Assembly: GCA_050258575.1 (NCBI GenBank)
Contig: JBLMYZ010000012.1
Span: forward strand, 1-19,495
DNA: 19,495 nt
Source: JAPUDS01 sp050258575
GTDB lineage: Bacteria; Patescibacteriota; Saccharimonadia; Saccharimonadales; Saccharimonadaceae
Reading direction: 5' to 3'
Shown here: piece by piece, positions 6,609 through 12,805 of the stretch
Layout: each line of letters begins with the position of its first letter
Numbering within the stretch: position 1 is the first letter of the stretch
Notes under the pieces: model-generated
Told to the model about the DNA's origin: nothing
The model's input: only the letters and a program-made list of their open reading frames with translations
Databases searched by the model: none
Made by a program: the position numbers and the translations under genes

Positions 6609-6630
6609 AACATATGCTTTGTAGTAAAAT
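6602..6630 (+). promoter_or_regulatory. Near-consensus sigma70 promoter leading into a terminator
   Basis: TTGACA (6602-6607), a 17-base spacer and TAAAAT (6625-6630) form the best promoter in the window by sequence. Transcription would begin near 6637 and meet the terminator at 6642-6666, so most transcripts should be about 30 bases long unless the terminator is bypassed. Confidence 0.65.
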
Positions 6631-6641
6631 ATGAAGATAGG

Positions 6642-6666
6642 ACTGCCCTCGTCGGGTAGTTTTTTT
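6642..6666 (+). terminator. Intrinsic terminator or attenuator upstream of the 6696 glycosidase gene
   Basis: A 7-bp stem (actgccc 6642-6648 with gggtagt 6654-6660, one G-U pair, 5-base loop) is followed by a run of T (6660-6666). It lies between a strong rightward promoter and the 6696 gene. No rightward gene lies directly upstream, so it acts on transcripts from that promoter. Confidence 0.65.
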
Positions 6667-6679
6667 ACGTGTGAACGGC

Positions 6680-6685
6680 TAAAAT
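6680..6685 (+). promoter_or_regulatory. Possible second -10 box for the 6696 gene
   Basis: TAAAAT ends 10 bases before the ATG at 6696, beyond the terminator. No good -35 element is visible. It could supply transcription independent of the upstream promoter-terminator pair. Confidence 0.35.
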
Positions 6686-6695
6686 AGACCGTGAT

Positions 6696-8222
6696 ATGCT
6701 TTTGCTTACGACCGATGCCGACGCGCTTAACGAGGTAATCCCAGGGGTGACTGACGCGTTTGACGCGCTGCGGGCAACTAACAACGACGGTATCTACACG
6801 AGCAACGGCGCGTACTACAACCACACGGTGTTTGGGCGGGATGCGGCGTTGTCCGGGCGGTTTGTGTGCGACTTTGACCACGATTTGGCGCGGGACATTA
6901 TCATCCGTCTGGCGCGGCTGCAAGGCTACAAATACCGCCAACGTAATCAGGAGGAGCCAGGGCGAATTCATCACGAGTGGCGAGATTTTCGCACGTGGAA
7001 AGGCCGCCCGATGGAACGGCTGTCGGTGGCGTTTGCCGGGTTGCTGTGGGGTGCGCATGACCACCGGCTACTGACGTACTACGCTAGCGACTCGACTGCC
7101 GAATACATACGGCTGGTAGAAAAATACGCCCGCCGCGTTGATCGTTCGCTGCTTGAGGCGACGTATGTCGCAAAAAATGGCCGCACCCTGACCGTGCTTG
7201 ACAGTTTAGTTGACGCGGCAAATTGGCTAGTGGGCAAGGTTGACGACCATGGCCGTTTTATGACGACGCGCAGTCATTTTTCCCTGCCTTACCAAACCCT
7301 CCAGGACTCGGTCACGGCCTATGCGTGGTCAGACGGCCGCCCCGTCAATTTTCACCGGCCTCACTCGTTCCTGAACACGCAAGCTGCCGGCGCGGACGCG
7401 TTGGAGCAACTGTCGAAGTTGCTCGCTGGCCAGCATCCGAGCGCTCGACGCTACCAAGATACGGCGCATGCGATGCGGCGGGCGCTTCTCAACGACTATT
7501 GGGATATGAGGCAGCAAACGTTTACGAGTGTGCTGTCGGAGCGCCGCGGGGTGTTGCAGCAGCTCGACGTGCCGAATATCTCGGCCGGATGGACGCTCAA
7601 CGCTTCGTGGTGGAGCGAGGTACCGCACAACGACCGCGTACAACGTATTGCCGCGATCGTCAACCGCCTGTTCTCCGACGAGTTTCTCACCGAGGCGGGG
7701 CTGCGTATGCGTTCAAAATATATCCGAGAGCCGCTGGGTGATCTGGTGGATTATCATGGGGCGCAAACTGTTTGGCCGATCACGACGTTTTTGGTAGCTG
7801 AAGGCCTGCGCCAGCATAACATGTTTCGTTTGGCTGATCAGCTGGAGTGGCGAGTTATTAACGGTATCAACGCCATTGGAAAGTTTGCTGAGTTTATGGT
7901 GGTCGACAAAAAAGGCCAGCTACTACACCCGACGAACGATCCGACGTTGCCGCGGTTGTCGGCACAAATGATTCCTGAGCGCGATATCGCATTTACGATC
8001 GTGCCGCTTATCACAATGGCACAGCGCGTCGACGAACGGCGCACCGAGGTACTCGAGGACTGGCAACACGACCTGGAACGCGCTATACTGAGCCGCATAC
8101 CCCTCGTGAGTTTGTTGTCGCCCGAAGAAGCACGGCGCGAGTTGCAGCCGCCGCGGATATATCTGACGCGTGCTGGCGCAACGTTTCGTTCTGTCGTTCA
8201 TATCATGAGAAAAGGAGTCTAG
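6696..8222 (+). CDS. Putative glycoside hydrolase, glycogen-debranching-like (alpha/alpha barrel)
   Basis: The 508-residue protein resembles the helical-barrel glucosidases grouped with amylo-alpha-1,6-glucosidase and GH63. It has FGRDAALSGR (46-55), a Glu-Pro-Gly-Arg-Ile-His-His-Glu segment (87-94), LQDS (202-205) and YHGAQTVWP (353-361), each matching typical active-site loops of this clan. No signal peptide or membrane helix is seen, so it is probably cytoplasmic. The exact substrate (glycogen-like, trehalose or mannosyl glycans) cannot be read. The gene is followed at once by a GT4 gene whose Shine-Dalgarno site lies in its last codons, so the two form an operon. No Shine-Dalgarno site precedes its own ATG. 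Confidence 0.75.
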   Translation: MLLLTTDADALNEVIPGVTDAFDALRATNNDGIYTSNGAYYNHTVFGRDAALSGRFVCDFDHDLARDIIIRLARLQGYKYRQRNQEEPGRIHHEWRDFRTWKGRPMERLSVAFAGLLWGAHDHRLLTYYASDSTAEYIRLVEKYARRVDRSLLEATYVAKNGRTLTVLDSLVDAANWLVGKVDDHGRFMTTRSHFSLPYQTLQDSVTAYAWSDGRPVNFHRPHSFLNTQAAGADALEQLSKLLAGQHPSARRYQDTAHAMRRALLNDYWDMRQQTFTSVLSERRGVLQQLDVPNISAGWTLNASWWSEVPHNDRVQRIAAIVNRLFSDEFLTEAGLRMRSKYIREPLGDLVDYHGAQTVWPITTFLVAEGLRQHNMFRLADQLEWRVINGINAIGKFAEFMVVDKKGQLLHPTNDPTLPRLSAQMIPERDIAFTIVPLITMAQRVDERRTEVLEDWQHDLERAILSRIPLVSLLSPEEARRELQPPRIYLTRAGATFRSVVHIMRKGV

Positions 8223-9233
8223 GTGAAAGTTGTACAGGTCTCGGAAAGCGAGTTTTCGGTTCAAGGACACGGCGTGCACACGGCGTTTGTTGAGACGACC
8301 AACGCGCTGCGTCGCCAGCCCGATATCGAGGTGGTCGTCAACTCGCGCGAGCCGGCGGATATTCGTCATATTCACACTGTTGGCATGTACGCGTGGCGGC
8401 AGCTGTTGTTTGGTAAGGGCAAAAAAATCATCTCGGGACATATAGTTCCGGACTCGCTCGTGGGGTCGCTACGGCTCGCGAAGGGCTGGAAAGGTATGGC
8501 GAGTTGGTATTTGAAGTATTTTTACAACCGTGCGGACGCGGTGATCGCCGTATCTGACGCCACGCGCGACGAGTTGCAGCGTATCGGCGTCAAACGACCG
8601 ATCCATATTATGTACAACATGGTCGACACTCGCCGCTACCAGCCGCACCCAAGCGACAAAGAGGCCGCGCGGCGCGAGCTTGGTCTCGACACTAACGCTT
8701 TTGTGGTGGTGAGTAACGGCCAGGTGCAGCCTCGTAAACGTGTCGATATGTTTGTTGCGATGGCGAAACTGCTACCCGACGTGACGTTTGTTTGGGTGGG
8801 CGGGATTCCGTTCAAAGCGGCGGCCGCGAACTATGAAAAAATGCGCCGCACGATGAAACGCGCGCCGCAAAATGTGATTTTTACTGACGTTGTACCGCTC
8901 GAAAAAGTGAAAACGTATTTGCATGCTGCGGACGTGTTCGTCATGCCGAGCGACCAGGAAACTTTCGGCCTGGCCATCGTAGAAGCGGCTGCGGCCGGGC
9001 TGCCGGTGGTGCTGCGCGACCTACACGACTACGACGCGACGTTCCGCCGTTTTGCCTATATCGCCGACGACGTGCAGGCTTTCGACGAAGCGATCGAAAA
9101 ACTCCGAAGTGACAAGTTGGTCTATGCTAGCTATGCCGACAAAGCGCGCGAACTGGCAGCGACGTACGACAGTGACACTATTGCCCGTGAACTAGTCTCG
9201 CTGTATCGCCGCGTGCTTGGTGTAGCGTCGTAA
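8223..9233 (+). CDS. GT4-family glycosyltransferase
   Basis: The 336-residue protein starts with GTG directly after the previous stop codon, and AAAGGAG (8211-8217) is its ribosome-binding site. It shows the GT-B fold of family GT4: an N-terminal Rossmann half beginning KVVQVSES, a linker with ADAVIAVSD (104-112), then VSNGQVQPRKR (163-173) and the C-terminal donor-binding E-x7-E motif (Glu246 and Glu254 in ETFGLAIVE). Such enzymes move a sugar from a nucleotide sugar to a lipid or glycan at the cytoplasmic face of the membrane. No membrane helix is seen. The donor and acceptor are unknown. It ends 11 bases from the convergent 9245-10345 gene. Confidence 0.85.
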   Translation: MKVVQVSESEFSVQGHGVHTAFVETTNALRRQPDIEVVVNSREPADIRHIHTVGMYAWRQLLFGKGKKIISGHIVPDSLVGSLRLAKGWKGMASWYLKYFYNRADAVIAVSDATRDELQRIGVKRPIHIMYNMVDTRRYQPHPSDKEAARRELGLDTNAFVVVSNGQVQPRKRVDMFVAMAKLLPDVTFVWVGGIPFKAAAANYEKMRRTMKRAPQNVIFTDVVPLEKVKTYLHAADVFVMPSDQETFGLAIVEAAAAGLPVVLRDLHDYDATFRRFAYIADDVQAFDEAIEKLRSDKLVYASYADKARELAATYDSDTIARELVSLYRRVLGVAS

Positions 9234-9244
9234 AACCTCCGCCG

Positions 9245-10345
9245 CTAATCAGAACGCAATGTGTCGCGTACAGTTTCCCAGATACTCGGGTCGCCGTTGA
9301 CCAGGCGCCAGTACCACCATTCCCCGCCCCAAACGTAGATGTCGCGCTCGCCGATCATGCGCGCAAACAACACGTTCATTTTGATCTGCTCGGGACTCAT
9401 CGATTTGTTTTGTTCGTCGACGGAGAGTTGCGCAGTGTCAACGGGTCCCCACGGCTCAAGTTGGAGCTCGTGAATAAAGATATGACGCCCCGTATACAGC
9501 TCAATAATCGCGGCGCGCAGCCGATGGTACCACACCGGCGTCGGATACGTGATGTAGTTCTGTTTGAGAGGTGGGATTTTTTCATTCCAGATGGTGCGGT
9601 AGACCGAAAAACCGAACTGGTCAGGGACTGGCGGGTTAACCGGAAACCCGTGCTGGTCGCTCAGGCTCATCCAGATGGGTTTGCTTGACCAGGACCGAAC
9701 CAGGGCGAACTCTTCGTTGAGACGTTCGACGTCAGGTTTGTCGCACGTACCAAACCAGTTGTTAACAGCTTCATTTTCGAGCTGCCAGCTGATGACGGTT
9801 GGGTTGTTTTCGTAGCGTTTCACGACAGTCTCTATGTAGGCGTAGAGCGCTTGTTTCCAGGCATTGCCTGCGAGGTCGTCTGCCCACGTCGGCTGATGGC
9901 ACTCGGGCCAGCGCGGTTGGCGCAGGCCGAGCCCGAGACTGACTGTGCCGCCGCGTTTAGCAATCTCGTTGATCTGCCAGTCGAGCTCGGTGAAGTCCAG
10001 TTGCCCGCGTACTTTTTCCGACTCGTCCCAGTAGCTCATGAGGCGATAGTTGCGAATACCCAAGTCGTCGAGCAGTGCGGTGAGGTTGGCTTTTGGATCG
10101 ACGCCTAGTTCGCGGGCGCGTTTCGCGGAAAAACTGACGCCGTAGACTGGGTGTTGGACGGGTGGGAAGATCAGCGGGTTCCAGAAATCAGCGGTCAGTG
10201 TCATGAACAGCACCCCGAGCACAATACTGACGACGAGACGAGTGACTTTTTGCTCTACCACGTGGCGCAGCGGCGCTGGTATGCGCTCAATCCACCGTAA
10301 CCAGGTGCGGCGGCGAGTGCGGCGTTTTGGTGTTTGTTTTTTCAT
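9245..10345 (-). CDS. Membrane-anchored TIM-barrel glycoside hydrolase (GH5/GH42-like clan)
   Basis: The 366-residue protein has a strongly basic N-terminus (Lys/Arg in residues 2-17) and one hydrophobic helix at about 35-51, so it is anchored with the rest outside. The outer part has the clan GH-A pattern: an Asn-Glu pair (191-192) in WQLENEAVN as acid/base, and Glu293 in IHELQLEPWG as the likely nucleophile. NYRLMSYWDESE and the Trp-rich WGGEWWYWRL near the end line the barrel. This clan cuts beta-linked glycans such as beta-glucans, galactosides or mannans; the substrate is not decidable here. In a wall-associated or host-attached cell it may trim surface or host glycans. Divergent from the 10404 gene. 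Confidence 0.75.
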   Translation of the reverse strand: MKKQTPKRRTRRRTWLRWIERIPAPLRHVVEQKVTRLVVSIVLGVLFMTLTADFWNPLIFPPVQHPVYGVSFSAKRARELGVDPKANLTALLDDLGIRNYRLMSYWDESEKVRGQLDFTELDWQINEIAKRGGTVSLGLGLRQPRWPECHQPTWADDLAGNAWKQALYAYIETVVKRYENNPTVISWQLENEAVNNWFGTCDKPDVERLNEEFALVRSWSSKPIWMSLSDQHGFPVNPPVPDQFGFSVYRTIWNEKIPPLKQNYITYPTPVWYHRLRAAIIELYTGRHIFIHELQLEPWGPVDTAQLSVDEQNKSMSPEQIKMNVLFARMIGERDIYVWGGEWWYWRLVNGDPSIWETVRDTLRSD

Positions 10346-10359
10346 AAGCGTTGTCTGTC

Positions 10360-10365
10360 AGTATA
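10360..10365 (-). promoter_or_regulatory. -10 box of the 9245-10345 gene
   Basis: TATACT on the minus strand ends 14 bases before the ATG at 10345, giving a short leader without a clear Shine-Dalgarno site. Confidence 0.5.
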
Positions 10366-10386
10366 CGAGACTGCACTAAAAAATGC

Positions 10387-10392
10387 TATACT
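10387..10392 (+). promoter_or_regulatory. -10 box of the 10404 glycosyltransferase gene
   Basis: TGC plus TATACT (extended -10) ends 11 bases before the ATG at 10404. It is back to back with the leftward box 21 bp away. Confidence 0.55.
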
Positions 10393-10403
10393 AGGCAACA
10401 ACG

Positions 10404-11729
10404 ATGCGTATTGGTTTGTTTTCCGACACCTACCGTCCGACGATTAACGGTATCACGTATGTTGTCGAGACGTTGAAGCACCAGCTCGAGGCGGCAGGCC
10501 ACGAGGTGTTTGTGTTTTGCCCGGCGCGGACACTGCGGCCGAGTCGCCACCCGGAGCTGATTTATGAGGATGATCATATTGTCCGGCTGCCGAGTTTTCC
10601 GAGCGGGTTTTTTGATGATTTTGACTTCACGGTCTTTTTTCCACCCAAAACGCTGCGTGATATTCGCGACATGGAGCTCGACATTATCCATATTTTTACG
10701 CCGTCACAGGTCGGGCTGCTGGGGATCCAAGCGGCGCTGCGCCACGATATCCCGCTGGTTGTGCAGCACTGTACAGACCTATACGAGTTTTCCGAAAACT
10801 ACCCGAGTGTTTTCCCGGGCGTGATGGCGCTGGTTGGGATAGTTTTCCCGATGACGGTTAAACTGCGCGGCAAAGATGTGCGTGAGATTATCAAACTATA
10901 CCGGCCGCGGCGGCGAATCACCAAATGGAACCGCGATATTATCTCGAAAGCGATCACGCTGTTGTATAGCCGAGCCGATGCTGCGATAGCGCTGAGTCGC
11001 AAGAGCAAGAAACAGCTCGAAAGTTGGCAGACGAAACACTATACCTACGACATTACGCTACTGCCAAACGGTGTCGACGCGCTGCCGAAACCGTCTGCGA
11101 AAAACATCGAGGCGTTTCGCGATACGTGGGGGTTGGCGAAAAAAGACGAAGTGTTTGGGTTTGTCGGGCGGCTTGCCGAGGAAAAAAACCTCCCCGTGCT
11201 TATAAAGGCGTTTGACAAAATTGCTAAGGCGCGGCCACATGCAAAGCTGCTGTTTGTGGGCGATTTTGAATATCGAAAAACGCTAGAAGAGATGGCGGCG
11301 CGGTCGCGTTTCGCAGAGAGGATTGTATTTACCGGCGCGATACAGCGTGAAAAACTGGGCGTTGCCTACGCGGCGCTCGACGTGTTTGTGTTTCCGTCAC
11401 TCAAAGATACTCAGGGGTGGGTGTTGCACGAGGCGGCGCATGCCGGGTTGCCGATCGTACTGATTGACCGCGAGCTGTCGGAGGTGATGATTGACGGCGA
11501 GAGCGGGTATTTTGCCAAAAACAATGCGACCGATGTGGCGCGAAAAGTTGTTGAGTTGTTGCGCAGTCCGACGAAGCGTGAAAAGTTTGGTACACGTAGC
11601 CGCGAGCTAGCGCGTGTGTACACTGAACGCCGGCAGACACGCCAGCTTTTGAAGCTGTACGAGCAAATAATCGTTGCCCATACACCCCGAGAAAAACGCA
11701 AGCTCTTTCGTTTTCGCGACGACGACTAA
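10404..11729 (+). CDS. GT4-family glycosyltransferase, diacylglycerol-glucosyltransferase-like
   Basis: The 441-residue protein begins MRIGLFSDTYRPTINGITY, the classic start of GT4 enzymes that glycosylate diacylglycerol or phosphatidylinositol (donor-loop Asn-Gly at 15-16). Further on are DIIHIFTPSQVG (93-104), LPNGVD (220-225), FGFVGRLAEEKN (251-262) and PSLKDTQGWVLHEAAHAG. In the last motif the usual E-x7-E pair is D-x7-E (Asp335, Glu343), a mild change. A central basic and hydrophobic stretch (about 140-190) could dip into the membrane. Likely role: making a glycolipid or lipoglycan anchor at the inner membrane face. The product lipid is inferred, not shown. The next gene has its own promoter. 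Confidence 0.85.
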   Translation: MRIGLFSDTYRPTINGITYVVETLKHQLEAAGHEVFVFCPARTLRPSRHPELIYEDDHIVRLPSFPSGFFDDFDFTVFFPPKTLRDIRDMELDIIHIFTPSQVGLLGIQAALRHDIPLVVQHCTDLYEFSENYPSVFPGVMALVGIVFPMTVKLRGKDVREIIKLYRPRRRITKWNRDIISKAITLLYSRADAAIALSRKSKKQLESWQTKHYTYDITLLPNGVDALPKPSAKNIEAFRDTWGLAKKDEVFGFVGRLAEEKNLPVLIKAFDKIAKARPHAKLLFVGDFEYRKTLEEMAARSRFAERIVFTGAIQREKLGVAYAALDVFVFPSLKDTQGWVLHEAAHAGLPIVLIDRELSEVMIDGESGYFAKNNATDVARKVVELLRSPTKREKFGTRSRELARVYTERRQTRQLLKLYEQIIVAHTPREKRKLFRFRDDD

Positions 11730-11733
11730 GTGC

Positions 11734-11739
11734 TATACT
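11734..11739 (+). promoter_or_regulatory. -10 box of the coiled-coil gene (leaderless type)
   Basis: TGC plus TATACT ends 6 bases before the ATG at 11746 and begins 5 bases after the stop codon of the upstream gene. No Shine-Dalgarno site is present. Confidence 0.6.
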
Positions 11740-11745
11740 ACATGT

Positions 11746-12189
11746 ATGAAAGACGAGAATACCAAGTTGCTACTAGAAGCTTTTGAGACACTCAGTACTG
11801 AGCTCAGGGATAAGATCGACGGTGTCCATGCTGGGTTAAAGGATGAGATTAACAATGTCCGAACCGAGCTTAAAGACGAAATTCAGGGCGTCAGCACGGA
11901 GCTCAAAGGCGAGATCCAAGGTGTCCGCACGGAATTGAAAGAGGAAATCAACGTCCAGGCTCTGAAGTCGTTTAAGCATATCGAGGAAGTTCGGGCTGAT
12001 CTAAAACAAGATATTTCCCAGGTACATGGCCGGATTGATGATGTGTACGGTATTCTCGACAAACACTATAGCCTCCTAGAGACTGACGAAATGGAGCGGC
12101 TCGCGTTGTCAAAACAAGTTGACCGTCATGATGAATGGATCCAGCGCGCAAGTAAAAAGCTAAACGTTCGCTACTCGACCTCTCAATAA
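11746..12189 (+). CDS. Coiled-coil protein with 11-residue repeats
   Basis: The 147-residue protein is highly charged and predicted helical. Residues 22-65 are four tandem 11-residue units of the pattern (D/E)-(E/K)-I-x-x-V-x-x-x-L-K, followed by weaker units. Hendecad repeats form long, slightly right-handed coiled coils. No membrane segment, signal peptide or catalytic motif is seen. An earlier in-frame ATG (11674) would lie inside the upstream gene; the ATG at 11746 is preferred because of the TATACT box 6 bases upstream. Its stop overlaps the stop region of the convergent cobO-like gene by 7 bases. The role is unknown; a structural or scaffold protein is possible. Confidence 0.75.
   Translation: MKDENTKLLLEAFETLSTELRDKIDGVHAGLKDEINNVRTELKDEIQGVSTELKGEIQGVRTELKEEINVQALKSFKHIEEVRADLKQDISQVHGRIDDVYGILDKHYSLLETDEMERLALSKQVDRHDEWIQRASKKLNVRYSTSQ
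11809..11940 (+). repeat. Four tandem 33-bp coding repeats (hendecads)
   Basis: Four consecutive 33-bp units encode the 11-residue coiled-coil repeats. The second to fourth are closest, sharing ccgagct/cggagct and aaaga/aaagg patterns, which suggests expansion by duplication and room for copy-number variation between strains. Confidence 0.75.
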
Positions 12190-12749
12190 TCAATCCCGTT
12201 GTTGGCGACAAATCCGTCGTCGTAGTGGTGGCGGAGTTTGGTCATGTTTGTAGCGATGTCGACACGGTCAAGGAGCTTTTCAGGAAAATGACGCCCCGTC
12301 AGACACAGGCTGGTCGCGGGGTGCTTTTTGGCGATGAGGGTTTCAAGCTGCTTTTGTGTGAGAAGCCCGTCGTGAACGGCGTTGTTGATCTCATCGCAGA
12401 TAACCAGGTTGTAGTCGCCACTCGTTGCGCACGCATAGGCGAAATCATAGGTCTCGGCGGCGTGAGCACGGTGCTCTTCTTCGCTGGCTTTTGAGCTGAG
12501 TTCGCCGGCGTTGTAGAACCCCGCCCCGCCCTTTTTGAACGTCAACTGCCCGTCGTAGAGCGGCAAAATTTTCTGGATAAATTTGTGCTCGTTGACCTCC
12601 CACGCCTTGATAAACTGCACGTAGGCAACTTTCCACTCAGCGCCAAGCGCCCGCGCCATTAGCCCTAGGCTGGCGCTAGTTTTCCCTTTCCCTTCGCCGG
12701 TGTAGACCACTACCACACTGTCTTTTTGCTGCATATCCTTGATACTCAT
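12183..12749 (-). CDS. cobO: Corrinoid (cobalamin) adenosyltransferase, CobO/BtuR family
   Basis: The 188-residue protein has VVVVYTGEGKGKTSASLGL with the unusual P-loop of this family (GEGKGKTS, 18-25), which binds ATP in reversed orientation. It also has VICDEINNAV (Walker-B-like), CLTGRHFPEKLLDRVD, and the C-terminal GIDY ending typical of CobO. The family transfers the adenosyl group of ATP to Co(I) corrinoids, giving adenosylcobalamin. No other B12 gene is nearby, so salvage of imported corrinoid or another role is possible. The ATG at 12749 has a TATACT box 7 bases upstream. Its 3' end overlaps the convergent coiled-coil gene. Confidence 0.9.
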   Translation of the reverse strand: MSIKDMQQKDSVVVVYTGEGKGKTSASLGLMARALGAEWKVAYVQFIKAWEVNEHKFIQKILPLYDGQLTFKKGGAGFYNAGELSSKASEEEHRAHAAETYDFAYACATSGDYNLVICDEINNAVHDGLLTQKQLETLIAKKHPATSLCLTGRHFPEKLLDRVDIATNMTKLRHHYDDGFVANNGIDY

Positions 12750-12756
12750 ATCGTCT

Positions 12757-12762
12757 AGTATA
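12757..12762 (-). promoter_or_regulatory. -10 box of cobO-like gene (leaderless type)
   Basis: TATACT on the minus strand ends 7 bases before the ATG at 12749. It is divergent from the ABC-F promoter, with 30 bp between the two -10 boxes. Confidence 0.6.
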
Positions 12763-12792
12763 CTACATGCGATACCCGGTCGCTGTCTCTGT

Positions 12793-12798
12793 TATACT
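12793..12798 (+). promoter_or_regulatory. -10 box of the ABC-F gene (leaderless type)
   Basis: TATACT ends 7 bases before the GTG at 12806. This placement argues for GTG at 12806 as the start rather than the ATG at 12767, which lies upstream of the promoter box. Confidence 0.6.
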
Positions 12799-12805
12799 AG
12801 AGGTC

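Noticed and set aside
6631..6687. 18-codon open frame starting at the ATG right after TAAAAT
   Set aside because: The ATG touches the -10 box, so transcription should start downstream of it, and the frame runs through the terminator hairpin.
6516..7064. Minus-strand open frame of 182 codons
   Set aside because: It crosses the smpB promoter and lies opposite the well-supported glycosidase gene; its composition is that of an antisense shadow.
7923..8441. Minus-strand open frame of 172 codons
   Set aside because: Antisense to the glycosidase and GT4 genes, with no recognisable motif or promoter.
12767..12805. Upstream ATG extension of the ABC-F gene (13 residues)
   Set aside because: The TATACT box lies inside this stretch, 7 bases before the GTG at 12806, and the protein similarity begins at the GTG.
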